Source: Bacteroidaceae bacterium
GTDB taxonomy: Bacteria; Bacteroidota; Bacteroidia; Bacteroidales; Bacteroidaceae
Assembly (NCBI GenBank): GCA_017464815.1
Contig: JAFTYI010000027.1
Coordinates: 19,232 to 83,231 of the forward strand
Length of the DNA stretch: 64,000 bases
Direction: 5' to 3'
In this document: positions 1-8,237 of the stretch, in pieces
How positions within the stretch are numbered: position 1 is the first letter of the stretch
Layout of the letters: the number at the start of each line of letters is the position of its first letter
The notes under the pieces: model-generated
Told to the model about the DNA's origin: nothing
Database searches by the model: none
The model's input: only the letters and a program-made list of their open reading frames with translations
Position numbers and translations under genes: made by a program

Positions 1-942
1 GCTATAGGAGCAATCGGCCAAAGCGGTGATGTGACCAATGCGCTTCAATTCGAGCTTTACCATAGCACCGCCATCGGTGTTGGGAGCCGACATGTTGGAA
101 ATGTAGTTTCCCAAAGAATAGACTACGAGATGACGGGCTGCGGTATATTCATCGGGACGAACTTCCATTGGTTGGAGCACATGGGGATGACCACCTATCA
201 CATGGTCAACACCGTTGGCTATGAGCCAATCGGCCATCTGACGTTCCTGATGCTCGGGAAGCAGGCGATACTCTACGCCCCAATGCATGCAGGCGATGAT
301 GACATCAGCTTTTAATTCGCGGGCTTTGGCTACGTCCTTCAATATCTGTTCTTTGTCGATGTAGTTGACCACGTTGGGTTCCTTCACTTGAATGCCGTTG
401 GTTGCATAGGTGTAGCTGAGAAGGGCTATACGGAATCCATTCTTCCGGATGATAAGCGGATAGAGGCTTTCGCGCGCGTTCTTATCTATATAAGTACCAG
501 CGTATGGAATTTGGAGAGAATCAAGCATGTGGATGGTGCGCTCAAGTCCACGTTTTCCACGGTCGAGACAATGGTTGTTAGCGGTGAGCAGGACATCAAA
601 GCCAGCCTCCTTGATGGCTTGAGCATAAGCATCGGGAGCACTGAACTGGGGATAACCACGATAAGGACGGCCGGCAAGGGTAACTTCGAGGTTAGCTATG
701 GCCACATCGGCCCGACTGACTTCGTCTTTGACATATTGAAAGCAGGGTGTGTAGTCATACGTTCCATCCGATTGGCGGGCAGCATCAATCTGTCCTTGAT
801 GTTGCATCAAGTCGCCGGCAAAAAGCAAGGTGATGCGCCCAAACTCTTGAGCAGAAAGAGCAATAGGGAAGAAAAAGAAAAGGGATAGAAAAAAGAAGAC
901 CCTCCCCTTTACCCCTCCCTCTATGGAGGGGAGTAGATACAT
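1..942 (-). CDS. CapA-family (PGA_cap) metallophosphatase-like secreted protein, partial
   Basis: The minus strand is open from the ATG at 942 to the left edge, so the C-terminus is missing. About 313 residues are visible. A hydrophobic leader rich in Phe and Leu ends at SAQ near residue 31. The body shows the CapA hallmarks in order: LLFAGDLMQH, VAIANLEVTL, LLTANNHCLDRG, IIACMHWGVEY and VIGGHPHVLQP, then VYSLGNYISN. This family is calcineurin-fold and named after poly-gamma-glutamate capsule protein CapA; in Bacteroidales its substrate is unknown. The ATG lies inside a CT-rich dispersed repeat and no other in-frame ATG precedes the conserved domain, so residues 1-16 are probably repeat-derived. 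Family assignment is firm, substrate is not. Confidence 0.85.
   Translation of the reverse strand, partial: MYLLPSIEGGVKGRVFFFLSLFFFFPIALSAQEFGRITLLFAGDLMQHQGQIDAARQSDGTYDYTPCFQYVKDEVSRADVAIANLEVTLAGRPYRGYPQFSAPDAYAQAIKEAGFDVLLTANNHCLDRGKRGLERTIHMLDSLQIPYAGTYIDKNARESLYPLIIRKNGFRIALLSYTYATNGIQVKEPNVVNYIDKEQILKDVAKARELKADVIIACMHWGVEYRLLPEHQERQMADWLIANGVDHVIGGHPHVLQPMEVRPDEYTAARHLVVYSLGNYISNMSAPNTDGGAMVKLELKRIGHITALADCSYS
898..940 (-). repeat. CT-rich dispersed repeat, copy 1
   Basis: About 40 bases with the pattern CTACTcCCCTCC, short spacer, GGGAGGGGTAAaGGGGAGGGTC on the minus strand. The two halves are self-complementary. Close copies in the opposite orientation lie at 997-1038 and 1995-2034. 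This copy contains the apparent start codon of the CapA-like gene. Confidence 0.75.
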
Positions 943-996
943 TTTGTCATAAACAAAAGAGATAAAGACTTTATACATAAAAGACACTTTATACAT

Positions 997-1038
997 TCTA
1001 CTTCCCTCCCATAAAGGAGGAGTAAGGGAGAGGGGGCC
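997..1038 (+). repeat. CT-rich dispersed repeat, copy 2
   Basis: The plus strand carries CTACTTCCCTCC, a spacer and GGAGGAGTAAGGGAGAGGGGG. With copy 1 it makes a long inverted repeat that fills most of the gap between folD and the CapA-like gene. Confidence 0.7.
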
Positions 1039-1044
1039 GTTGTT

Positions 1045-1926
1045 TTACTTATATATCTCCTTTTTGCCTGCAAGAAGCGTGTTCTTCATGAGCGAACAAA
1101 TGGTCATAGGACCTACGCCACCAGGCACAGGAGTGATGTAGCTGCACTTCTCGGCCACTTCATCAAAGAGCACGTCACCAGTGAGTTTGAAGCCACTCTT
1201 GCGTGTTGCATCAGGCACACGGGTTGTGCCTACGTCGATGATGACAGCTCCCTCCTTCACCATGTCGGCCTTCACGAAATTGGGTTGACCAAGGGCTGCA
1301 ATGATAATGTCTGCTTCGCGACACTCCTTAACAAGGTCTTTGCTACGGCTATGACACACGGTGACGGTGGCGTCGCCCGGATAAGCCTTCTGCATCATCA
1401 GGCTTGCCATAGGCTTACCCACGATGTTGCTGCGTCCGAGGACTACACACTTCTTTCCCTGTGTCTCGATGTTGTAGCGTTTCAGCAATTCAAGGATTCC
1501 GTTCGGTGTGGCTGAAATGTAGCAGGGAAGACCTATGCTCATGCGGCCCACGTTGATGGGATGGAAACCGTCGACATCCTTGCGATAGTCAATGGTTTCG
1601 ATAACCTTCTGTTCGCTGATGTGCTTGGGCAGGGGAAGTTGCACGATGAAACCGTCTACGTCGGCATCCTCGTTCAGTTCGCGCACCTTGGCAAGCAGTT
1701 CGTCCTCGGTGACATCGGCCTCATAGCGGATAAGGCTCGACTTGAATCCACACACTTCGCATGCCTTCACTTTGGCTGCTACATACGTTTCACTTCCTCC
1801 ATCGTGACCTACCAGGATGGCAGCCAAGTGAGGACGCTTGCCACCCTTGGCCACAATGTCGGCCACTTCGGCAGCTATCTCTTGCTTCACCTGTTCGGCG
1901 ATAGCTTTTCCGTCAATCAGTTGCAT
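1045..1926 (-). CDS. folD: Bifunctional methylenetetrahydrofolate dehydrogenase / methenyl-THF cyclohydrolase
   Basis: A cytosolic one-carbon enzyme that interconverts 5,10-methylene-THF, 5,10-methenyl-THF and 10-formyl-THF using NADP. The 293-residue product has the FolD signature [10 protein letters not shown] with the catalytic Lys near residue 52, the Rossmann motif [14 protein letters not shown] and the C-terminal [10 protein letters not shown]. The start chosen is ATG 1926 ([12 protein letters not shown]); the frame is open 39 bases further upstream but that part resembles repeat sequence. The length is normal for the family. It lies on the minus strand between a thioredoxin-family gene and the CapA-like gene, separated from both by repeats, so cotranscription is uncertain. 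Confidence 0.97.
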   Translation of the reverse strand: MQLIDGKAIAEQVKQEIAAEVADIVAKGGKRPHLAAILVGHDGGSETYVAAKVKACEVCGFKSSLIRYEADVTEDELLAKVRELNEDADVDGFIVQLPLPKHISEQKVIETIDYRKDVDGFHPINVGRMSIGLPCYISATPNGILELLKRYNIETQGKKCVVLGRSNIVGKPMASLMMQKAYPGDATVTVCHSRSKDLVKECREADIIIAALGQPNFVKADMVKEGAVIIDVGTTRVPDATRKSGFKLTGDVLFDEVAEKCSYITPVPGGVGPMTICSLMKNTLLAGKKEIYK

Positions 1927-1994
1927 AATTCTATGGTTATCGGACCTCATCCCAACCTTCTCCAAGGGGAAGGAGCAGAATGATTAGCAAAGCT

Positions 1995-2034
1995 ATCTAC
2001 TTCCCTCACTTGGGAGGGGTAAGGGGGAGGGTCC
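1995..2034 (+). repeat. CT-rich dispersed repeat, copy 3
   Basis: The sequence is ATCTACTTCCCTCAC, TTGGGAGGGG and TAAGGGGGAGGGTCC, matching copies 1 and 2 in order and spacing. A second small palindrome (CTTCTCC AAG GGGAAGG) lies just beside it near 1957-1976. It sits between the thioredoxin-family gene and folD. Confidence 0.7.
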
Positions 2035-2044
2035 TTTTTTTTAT

Positions 2045-3112
2045 TTATTTTCCAAACATGAATTTCTCTACCGTGGGTTGCATGTTTGCTCCACGCAAGT
2101 TGGTGCGGTCGAGGATTGTACCATCGGGACCAATGAGCATGATGCAAGGAATACCCTGTACGCCATAGAGTTTGGTTGCCGTTTCGTTGGAGTCGATAAT
2201 CTGGGGCCAAGTAATCTTTTCGGTTTCCATGGCAGGTGCCAAGTTCTCCAGCTTGTCCCACACGTAGATGCCAAGCACGGTCAAGCCCTTGTTCTTATAG
2301 AGGTTATAGACGTTGGCCAAGTTGGGTATCTCGCGTTTGCAGGGGCCACACCAGCTTGCCCACATGTCAACGAGCACATAGTTGCCCTTGCCTACGTAAT
2401 CAGAGAGAGAGACGGGATTACCATTGATGTCGGTTCCTTTGATGTCAACATAAGGCTGGCCGACGGCGGTTGCTTTCTGAGTTTCAAGCGTGCTCTTTGT
2501 TTTTGACACACGTTGAGTAGCAAGCAAGCAGGGGCCAAAGCTGTTCATCAGCTCCAATTGCTCATCGGCATTCATGACGCTCATGAACTGGGTGAGGACA
2601 TAACCCACCACATCATTCTTGTGACCTTCGTAAGCATTCAGGACTTCTTGTTTGAAACGAGGTTTCCACTCGTTTTCATAGATGGCATTCCACTCTTCAC
2701 GGCCACCTTCAAAGGCCTCGTATGCCTTGTAATAGTCGGAATTCACACTATCTATCAAGGCTACGACGCGGGTAAGTTCATCGTTCAAAGGAGAACCCGA
2801 TGAATTGCCATCGTCAGCAATGACAATGTTGCCATTTTCCAATGCGAATACGACCTTGATTTTCTTGCCATCGAAGGAAACACCTGCTACGATAGCCGAG
2901 TCAGCCTTCCCTTCAAAAGTAAACGAAGCGCCATCAACGACTGTGCTATCCACTACCACGTTTTTGTCGACATCCATAATGTAAATGGTCTGTCCGTTCA
3001 TGGTTGAATCGGGCAATGCAGCCGTCACCGTGTAACTTGCCGGGGCTGAAGAACAAGCGACAAACATGGCCATCATGCCAAGTGCGCTCAATGTGAACAA
3101 ATTCTTTTTCAT
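2045..3112 (-). CDS. TlpA-like thioredoxin-family lipoprotein with DUF4369-type N-terminal domain
   Basis: A predicted periplasm-facing thiol:disulfide oxidoreductase of 355 residues. The N-terminus is a lipoprotein signal with Cys20 in FVACSS. Residues about 28-130 look like the DUF4369 beta domain common in Bacteroidetes (TVTAALPDSTMNGQTIYIMD). A linker of charged helices follows. Residues about 215-350 form a TlpA/ResA-type thioredoxin domain, with WASWCGPCKRE near residue 252 holding both redox cysteines, and a cis-Pro region GIPCIMLIGP. Such proteins reduce disulfides or help cytochrome and envelope protein maturation; the partner is unknown. It is downstream of ffh on the same strand. 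Confidence 0.88.
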   Translation of the reverse strand: MKKNLFTLSALGMMAMFVACSSAPASYTVTAALPDSTMNGQTIYIMDVDKNVVVDSTVVDGASFTFEGKADSAIVAGVSFDGKKIKVVFALENGNIVIADDGNSSGSPLNDELTRVVALIDSVNSDYYKAYEAFEGGREEWNAIYENEWKPRFKQEVLNAYEGHKNDVVGYVLTQFMSVMNADEQLELMNSFGPCLLATQRVSKTKSTLETQKATAVGQPYVDIKGTDINGNPVSLSDYVGKGNYVLVDMWASWCGPCKREIPNLANVYNLYKNKGLTVLGIYVWDKLENLAPAMETEKITWPQIIDSNETATKLYGVQGIPCIMLIGPDGTILDRTNLRGANMQPTVEKFMFGK

Positions 3113-3143
3113 AATCTTTGAGAGTTTATTGGATTTTTATTGA

Positions 3144-4514
3144 TTATCTTCTGAAACCACCCATACCGGGCATACCGGGCATTTTAGGCATTTTGCCCAT
3201 CATCTTGCTCATGTTGCTGCCGGTAATCATCTTCATCATCTTGCGCGTCTGGTCAAACTGCTTGATGAGGCGGTTCACCTCCTGGAGGTCCGTACCACTA
3301 CCCTTGGCAATGCGGTTACGACGGCTTCCGTTCAGGATTTCGGGGTTGGTGCGTTCCTTCGGAGTCATCGAGTAGATGATGGCTTCGATGCTCTTGAATG
3401 CATCGTCGTCGATGTCGATGTCCTTGATGGCTTTGCCCACACCGGGAATCATGGCTGCAAGGTCCTTGATGTTACCCATCTTCTTGATTTGCTGGATTTG
3501 TCCGAGGAAGTCGTTGAAGTCAAACTGGTTCTTCTGAATCTTCTTCTGAAGGCGCTTGGCCTCCTCTTCATCAAACTGCTCCTGGGCACGTTCAACAAGC
3601 GAAACGATGTCACCCATACCCAAAATGCGGTCGGCCATACGCGAAGGATGAAACTGGTCGATGGCTTCCATCTTCTCGCCCGTACCGACAAACTTGATGG
3701 GCTTGTTCACCACCGTGCGGATGCTGAGAGCCGCACCACCACGAGTGTCACCATCGAGCTTGGTGAGGACAACGCCATCAAAGTCGAGCCGTTCGTTGAA
3801 TTCCTTAGCAGTGTTCACGGCATCCTGACCCGTCATGGAGTCAACCACGAAAAGGGTCTCTGAAGGATTGATGGCCTCCTTGATAGCGGCAATCTCCTGC
3901 ATCATCTGCTCATCAATTGCCAATCGGCCGGCGGTGTCGACGATAACCACGTCGTATCCCTTCGCCTTGGCCTCGCGGATGGCATTTTGGGCAATCTCCA
4001 CCGGATTCTTGTTCTCCAGCTCCATATACACGGGCACACCAATCTGCTCGCCAAGCACACGCAACTGCTCGATAGCGGCCGGACGATAGACGTCGCACGC
4101 GGTCAACAGGGGGCGACGGTTCTTCTTCGTCTTCAGCATCAAGGCCAACTTGCCCGAGAAGGTAGTCTTACCCGAACCTTGAAGACCCGACATCAGGATG
4201 ACGGCCGGTTGACCCGTCTGTCCCTTCACATTGATTTCGGCCGTTTCACCACCCATCAACAGGGCCAGTTCATCGTGCACAATCTTCACCATCAACTGGC
4301 TGGGTTTCACGGCGGTGAGCACATTCTGACCCAAGGCTTTCTGCTTCACCGTGTCGGTAAAGGTCTTGGCCACCTTATAGTTGACGTCGGCATCAAGCAA
4401 TGCCTTGCGCACATCCTTCAAAGTTTCTGATACGTTGACTTCGGTGATTTTACCTTCACCCTTCAGGATTTTGAACGAGCGTTCGAGCCGTTCGCTAAGA
4501 TTTTCAAACAACAT
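3144..4514 (-). CDS. ffh: Signal recognition particle GTPase Ffh
   Basis: Ffh binds signal sequences and SRP RNA and, with FtsY, targets nascent membrane proteins. The 456-residue protein has the N-terminal helical domain, then GLQGSGKTTFSGKLA (P-loop), DTAGRLAIDEQ (G3), TKLDGDTRGGAALS (G4 region) and a Met-rich M domain from about residue 300. It ends in a tail with repeated PKMPGMPGMGG-like residues, as is usual. ATG 4514 is the only sensible start. A Bacteroidetes -7-like box (TACTTTTG) lies on the minus strand at 4598-4605. No SRP RNA gene was recognised nearby. Confidence 0.98.
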   Translation of the reverse strand: MLFENLSERLERSFKILKGEGKITEVNVSETLKDVRKALLDADVNYKVAKTFTDTVKQKALGQNVLTAVKPSQLMVKIVHDELALLMGGETAEINVKGQTGQPAVILMSGLQGSGKTTFSGKLALMLKTKKNRRPLLTACDVYRPAAIEQLRVLGEQIGVPVYMELENKNPVEIAQNAIREAKAKGYDVVIVDTAGRLAIDEQMMQEIAAIKEAINPSETLFVVDSMTGQDAVNTAKEFNERLDFDGVVLTKLDGDTRGGAALSIRTVVNKPIKFVGTGEKMEAIDQFHPSRMADRILGMGDIVSLVERAQEQFDEEEAKRLQKKIQKNQFDFNDFLGQIQQIKKMGNIKDLAAMIPGVGKAIKDIDIDDDAFKSIEAIIYSMTPKERTNPEILNGSRRNRIAKGSGTDLQEVNRLIKQFDQTRKMMKMITGSNMSKMMGKMPKMPGMPGMGGFRR

Positions 4515-4740
4515 ACTTGTGTCCTATCTAAAATAATCTGTTTATAAAATACTGCTTCATCGGCGGGCATCCCCACCTTATTATATATTTGAAGGTGCAA
4601 AAGTACAAAAAATCGTTGGAATAATCGACAGATTTCAAAAGAATAATGCGACGACCTCCATGAAAAGCCATAAAAGAAACGCACACGTGCCTTGTCCCCT
4701 CATCATTCACCCGTTCATGCCCATTGCACCACTGGGTCCC

Positions 4741-4894
4741 GTTCATCCCAAAGCTAAGCTTCGTTCATCCCAGGGCCAAGCTTCATTCATCCTTGGGATA
4801 AGCTTCGTTCACTCTAGGAATGTATCCCATTCATTCTAGGACTGTATCACGTTCATTCTAGGATTGTATCCCGTTCATTGCACGACTGAATGAA
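4741..4894 (+). repeat. Seven-unit 22-bp degenerate tandem repeat
   Basis: Seven consecutive 22-base units begin at 4741, 4763, 4785, 4807, 4829, 4851 and 4873. Nearly all start GTTCAT or ATTCAT. Units 1-3 end AAGCTTC or similar, while units 4-6 share CTAGGAnTGTATC. A related but longer unit precedes at 4713. The units are contiguous without spacers, which rules out a CRISPR. Confidence 0.9.
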
Positions 4895-4966
4895 GCGCCA
4901 AACACACAGGGTTGCACGAAAATCCGTCAGAATAAGATTGTCTCCTCAAAAAAAACTCCTCGTATC

Positions 4967-4998
4967 TTTGTCCAGATAAAAAATCTGTTGTACATTTG
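4967..4998 (+). promoter_or_regulatory. Bacteroidetes-type promoter for tRNA-Ser
   Basis: TTTG at 4967-4970, a 20-base spacer, then TACATTTG at 4991-4998 fit the Bacteroidetes -33/-7 consensus TTTG-N19-21-TAnnTTTG. The tRNA starts 17 bases downstream. Confidence 0.75.
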
Positions 4999-5014
4999 CA
5001 CCACCAAACGGAAA

Positions 5015-5101
5015 GGAAAGATGCCGGAGTGGTCGATCGGGCCGCACTCGAAATGCGGTGAACGGGCAACTGTTCCCAGGGTTCGAATCCCTGTCTTTCC
5101 G
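5015..5101 (+). tRNA. tRNA-Ser(CGA)
   Basis: An 87-base class II tRNA. The acceptor stem pairs GGAAAGA (5015-5021) with TCTTTCC (5094-5100), with discriminator G at 5101. The anticodon stem CCGCA/TGCGG holds the loop CTCGAAA, giving anticodon CGA, which reads UCG. A long variable arm (GAACGGGCAACTGTTCC) and the T arm GGGTTCGAATCCC are present. The 3' CCA is not encoded. Confidence 0.97.
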
Positions 5102-5116
5102 CTATTTCATTCTTGA

Positions 5117-5150
5117 TAGGCACGGATTGCACGGATTACACGGATTCATT
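5117..5150 (+). repeat. GCACGGATTACACGGATT dispersed repeat, single arm
   Basis: Tandem CACGGATT-like 9-mers just after the tRNA. The same family recurs at 33018, 33124, 40744 and 56782, often as paired inverted arms. Confidence 0.75.
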
Positions 5151-5204
5151 TTTTGCCATGTACATCAGCGGAATCGGTGCCTAACGTTTTTTATTTGCAA
5201 AAGC

Positions 5205-5669
5205 ATGGAGAAGAAGAAGATTCTGTTCATTTGCCTTGGAAACATCTGCCGCTCGTGCACGGCTGAGGAGATAATGCGCCAGCTGGTGATTCGCGAAGGA
5301 CGCGAAAGGGAGTTTGTGCTCGACTCGGCAGGCATACTGAGCTACCATCAGGGAGAACTGCCCGATAGCCGCATGAGGATGCATGCCGCCCGAAGAGGCT
5401 ACAACCTGACACACCGCTCGCGACCGGTCACGACGGAGGATTTCTATGAATTCGACCTGATTGTAGCCATGGACGAACGCAACGTGGATGACTTGCGCGA
5501 ACGTGCTCCTGGCTTGGAGGAAGAGAAGAAAATTGTGCGCATGACCGACTACCTGCAAAACCGTGTGGCCGACCATGTCCCCGACCCCTACTATGGCGGA
5601 GCTTCGGGCTTTGAAAATGTGCTTGACATTCTGGAAGATGCCTGCGAAGGGTTACTGAAGAGCCTTTAA
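5205..5669 (+). CDS. Low-molecular-weight protein-tyrosine phosphatase
   Basis: A cytosolic phosphatase of 154 residues. The P-loop is CLGNICRS at residues 10-17, a CX5R motif followed by Ser, and the general-acid loop is VPDPYYGG in the C-terminal third. ATG 5205 (MEKKK) is chosen; the frame continues upstream only through the tRNA and a repeat. Related enzymes dephosphorylate tyrosine kinases of capsule export, but no such kinase is beside it, so the substrate is unknown. Its last 18 bases overlap the convergent maf gene. Confidence 0.93.
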   Translation: MEKKKILFICLGNICRSCTAEEIMRQLVIREGREREFVLDSAGILSYHQGELPDSRMRMHAARRGYNLTHRSRPVTTEDFYEFDLIVAMDERNVDDLRERAPGLEEEKKIVRMTDYLQNRVADHVPDPYYGGASGFENVLDILEDACEGLLKSL

Positions 5670-6230
5670 CTCCCTGTAAAGTCTTTGTACGGGCAATCCC
5701 ATCACGTTGAAGTAGGAGCCTTCGATGCGCTCGACACCGATGAAGCCTATCCACTCCTGCACACCGTATGAACCTGCCTTATCCATAGGTCGGTAGTGGC
5801 TTACGTAATACTTTATCTCTTCCTCAGTAAGTGTTGCAAATGTCACTTGCGACACGGAAGCAAAACTTTTCTTAAAAGCAGTAGTGGCAAGGGTTACACC
5901 CGTAATCACTTGATGCGTATGCCCTGAAAGGTTGCGCAACATTTGACAGGCTTCCTCCTCATCAGCAGGTTTACCAAGTACCTGTCCGTCGAGCCACACG
6001 ATGGTGTCGGCCGTAATCAGCAACTCATTGTCTTTCAAAGCATCCAAATAAGCAGAAGCCTTTTTGGATGAAATATACACGGGGATTTCCTCGCCCTGCA
6101 ATGTTTCGGGATAGGATTCATCAATACCCGGCAAAGTGCGCACTTCGTAATCGAGGCCCAATCCGCTCAGCAACTCTCTCCGACGAGGCGAATTGCTGGC
6201 AAGGATGATATGATAATCAAGTTTCAGCAT
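5652..6230 (-). CDS. maf: Maf-family nucleotide pyrophosphatase
   Basis: A 192-residue cytosolic Maf/YhdE-type enzyme that hydrolyses dTTP, UTP or modified nucleotides to monophosphates. It shows LASNSPRRREL at residues 10-20, the KKASAY substrate segment, TADTIVWLDGQVLGKP with the catalytic Asp, and DKAGSYGVQEWIGFI near the C-terminus. The length is normal. It is the last gene of a minus-strand run (nitroreductase, DUF2520, KdsC-like, maf) with 37 bases between it and the KdsC-like gene. Its 3' end overlaps the phosphatase gene tail to tail. Confidence 0.95.
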   Translation of the reverse strand: MLKLDYHIILASNSPRRRELLSGLGLDYEVRTLPGIDESYPETLQGEEIPVYISSKKASAYLDALKDNELLITADTIVWLDGQVLGKPADEEEACQMLRNLSGHTHQVITGVTLATTAFKKSFASVSQVTFATLTEEEIKYYVSHYRPMDKAGSYGVQEWIGFIGVERIEGSYFNVMGLPVQRLYRELKALQ

Positions 6231-6267
6231 AAATAAAAAAAATTAAGGAGAGTGAGGGTCTTGGTTT

Positions 6268-6786
6268 TTACCAACCAAAGGCTTCGCGCCCATCCATCCA
6301 CTTGCCTTGTGCCTTCAGCACCTGTTCGATGACGTCGCGTCCACATCCGTTTCCACCCTTGCGATGGGAGATGTAGAGCGAGATGTCCTTTATCTCAGGA
6401 GCGGCATCGGCCGGACAGACGGGACATCCACAAAGGCGCATCACCTCGTAGTCGGGAATGTCGTCGCCCATGTACATCACCTCCTCGGGACGAAGGTTGT
6501 ACTTCTCCATCAGTTGGTCATACTCCTTCACCTTGATGGAGCATCCGAGAAAGACATCTTTCAAGCCAAGGCCTTCGTAGCGCACTCGGATGGCTTCGGT
6601 CTTTCCACCCGTTATAACGGCCACAATCAACCCCTTCTTTACCGCCAGTTGCAAGGCATAGCCATCCTTGATGTTAGCCGTGCGCATGGGGTCGCCATTG
6701 GAAGCAAGGGTTATCGTCTCGGCACTCAACACACCATCCACGTCGAAAATGATGGCACGTATCTTGGTCAGGTCATAGTTTATCAT
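6268..6786 (-). CDS. HAD-family phosphatase, KdsC-like (KDO-8-phosphate phosphatase)
   Basis: A 172-residue HAD hydrolase of the KdsC type, which removes phosphate from KDO-8-P in LPS core synthesis. Motif I is [10 protein letters not shown] with Asp15 and Asp17. Motif II is VITGG, and motif IV is [11 protein letters not shown]. It lacks a cap domain, which fits the small tetrameric C0 subclass. Start ATG 6786 ([11 protein letters not shown]) is preferred because the upstream 20 residues are basic and overlap the neighbouring gene. It lies 16 bases after the DUF2520 gene. No kdsA or kdsB is in view, so substrate is by family. Confidence 0.88.
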   Translation of the reverse strand: MINYDLTKIRAIIFDVDGVLSAETITLASNGDPMRTANIKDGYALQLAVKKGLIVAVITGGKTEAIRVRYEGLGLKDVFLGCSIKVKEYDQLMEKYNLRPEEVMYMGDDIPDYEVMRLCGCPVCPADAAPEIKDISLYISHRKGGNGCGRDVIEQVLKAQGKWMDGREAFGW

Positions 6787-6802
6787 AAATTCGCGTACTC
6801 TC

Positions 6803-7603
6803 CTATCTGCATTTATTTCCGTTTGTCTTCTCATTAATCTCCGCATTGATTACCCGGCTCGTCAGTTCATACAATTGCTGATAGAGCGAATGCCCGTCGA
6901 GCATGGCCAAATGCTTGTCAATCACATTCCGGTCGTAGCGCACGGCAGGCCCCGTCTGTGCCTCAACAGGATGCAACACGTGTACCTTACGCGCCGTTTC
7001 GTCAATCAATGGAAGCATGACTTCAAAGGAAAGCCCATGCTCCTCCAACAAGCGGGCCGAAGCGTTGTACATCGCATTGGTAAAGTTGCAGGCAAAGACG
7101 GCCGACAGGTGCAAATAACGGCGTTGCTCGGAGTCGGCCTCATACACCCGATGGCTCACCGAAGAGGCTATATCGCGAAGGATATCCATCTCCATCTTAC
7201 CCGAAGCCTCAAGGAAGAAGGGAATCTCCGTGAAATCCACCTCACGCGCCTTGCTGAACGTCTGCATGGGATAAAGCACACCATAGTGCCGCAACCCATA
7301 GCCGGGCCAAATGCTCATGGGCACACTTCCAGCCGTGTGTACCCACAAAGCCTGACTACGCCCGTCGAGCAGAGTGGGAAGCACCTCGTCCAGTGCCGAA
7401 TCCTTCAACGCCACAATGTAGAGTTGGGCATCGGTCACCACCTCCTCAAGATGGCTCACTCCCCTACTCCCTAACCTTACGGCAAGGGCATCGGCCGACT
7501 CTTGCGTGCGGCTATAGACCTGGCACACCGTGTGTCCGGCCTTCACGAGAGCACCTCCTAAATTGGTGGCAAGGTTTCCGGCTCCGACTAATGCTATTCT
7601 CAT
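6803..7603 (-). CDS. Rossmann-fold DUF2520 oxidoreductase-like protein
   Basis: A 266-residue protein with an N-terminal NAD(P)-binding motif ([14 protein letters not shown]) and a helical C-terminal DUF2520 domain ([17 protein letters not shown]). It resembles F420/NADP oxidoreductase and pyrroline-5-carboxylate reductase folds, but its reaction is not known. Its ATG overlaps the stop of the upstream nitroreductase gene by four bases, indicating translational coupling. Confidence 0.85.
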   Translation of the reverse strand: MRIALVGAGNLATNLGGALVKAGHTVCQVYSRTQESADALAVRLGSRGVSHLEEVVTDAQLYIVALKDSALDEVLPTLLDGRSQALWVHTAGSVPMSIWPGYGLRHYGVLYPMQTFSKAREVDFTEIPFFLEASGKMEMDILRDIASSVSHRVYEADSEQRRYLHLSAVFACNFTNAMYNASARLLEEHGLSFEVMLPLIDETARKVHVLHPVEAQTGPAVRYDRNVIDKHLAMLDGHSLYQQLYELTSRVINAEINEKTNGNKCR

Positions 7604-8133
7604 GCTCTGTACTTATTGATATGCACCTTTTCCCATTGCAAGTTCTCTTCATCAAAGGGCTTGCGCTCTTGCCCCTTATGACCTACGGCAATGATGGAGA
7701 GCACTTGCAATTGCAGGGGGATGTCCAACAGTTCGTGCACCACTTCATTGGCCGAAATGCCATCGGCCGTATAGCGTTCGCGCACTTGAACCCAGCAGCT
7801 TCCCAACCCCAAGTCTTCGGCTTGAAGCTGAATCATAAGCGAGGCAACAGAGGCATCCTCAATCCACACGTCGCTCACCATCGGGTCGGCCATCACAACG
7901 ATTGCCAACGGTGCACCAGCAATCAATCCGGCACCAGCCTCCTTGCATTGCGACAGGCGCTGAAGCATCTCCTTGTCATCCACCACCACAAATTGCCATC
8001 CGTTCGAGCGCTTGCTCGAGGGCGACATCAAGGCTGCACGCAAAAGGAGTTCAACCTGTTCCTTAGTCAACTCTTCATCGGTAAACTTGCGCGTACTACG
8101 GCGCAATCGTATCAATTCACTGAAATTTTCCAT
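7600..8133 (-). CDS. Nitroreductase-family flavoprotein
   Basis: A 177-residue FMN-dependent oxidoreductase of the nitroreductase superfamily. It begins with the FMN-binding pattern LIRLRRSTRKFTDEEL, then LMSPSSKRSNGWQF, and has GLGSCWVQVRERY near the middle. The length is typical of the short subfamily. It is the first gene of the minus-strand group ending in maf. The natural electron acceptor is unknown. Confidence 0.92.
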   Translation of the reverse strand: MENFSELIRLRRSTRKFTDEELTKEQVELLLRAALMSPSSKRSNGWQFVVVDDKEMLQRLSQCKEAGAGLIAGAPLAIVVMADPMVSDVWIEDASVASLMIQLQAEDLGLGSCWVQVRERYTADGISANEVVHELLDIPLQLQVLSIIAVGHKGQERKPFDEENLQWEKVHINKYRA

Positions 8134-8170
8134 ACGATGTTTCTATAACTTATTTCTTCTTCGTAAAACT

Positions 8171-8204
8171 CCCAGACGCGAGAGTTTTTTCTTCCGCGTC
8201 TGGG
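8171..8204 (-). terminator. 10-bp-stem hairpin downstream of the DUF362 gene
   Basis: CCCAGACGCG (8171-8180) and CGCGTCTGGG (8195-8204) pair perfectly around a 14-base loop. It lies between the stop of the DUF362 gene and the nitroreductase start, both minus strand. A run of T does not follow closely on the minus strand, so it may be a repeat element rather than a terminator. Confidence 0.45.
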
Positions 8205-8224
8205 AAAAATATTTTTCAGGTAGG
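8196..8224. repeat. A-run/T-run palindromic motif, copy 1
   Basis: CGTCTGGGAAAAATATTTTT followed by CAGGTAGGG. It matches motifs at 18068-18095 and 36699-36727, each an A run meeting a T run with YAGGT after it. Confidence 0.55.
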
Positions 8225-8237
8225 GAAAAAATCCACC

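Larger units (their letters stand above)
4515..5014. other. Intergenic stretch between ffh and tRNA-Ser
   Basis: No gene is supported. It holds the ffh upstream region (4515-4610), a tandem 22-bp repeat array (4741-4894) and the tRNA promoter (4967-4998). Confidence 0.7.

Noticed and set aside
388-888. Plus-strand open frame of 166 codons at the left edge
   Set aside because: It is antisense to the CapA-like gene, whose motifs are unambiguous on the minus strand.
4741-4894. CRISPR array
   Set aside because: Units are directly adjacent with no spacers, and no cas gene is present.
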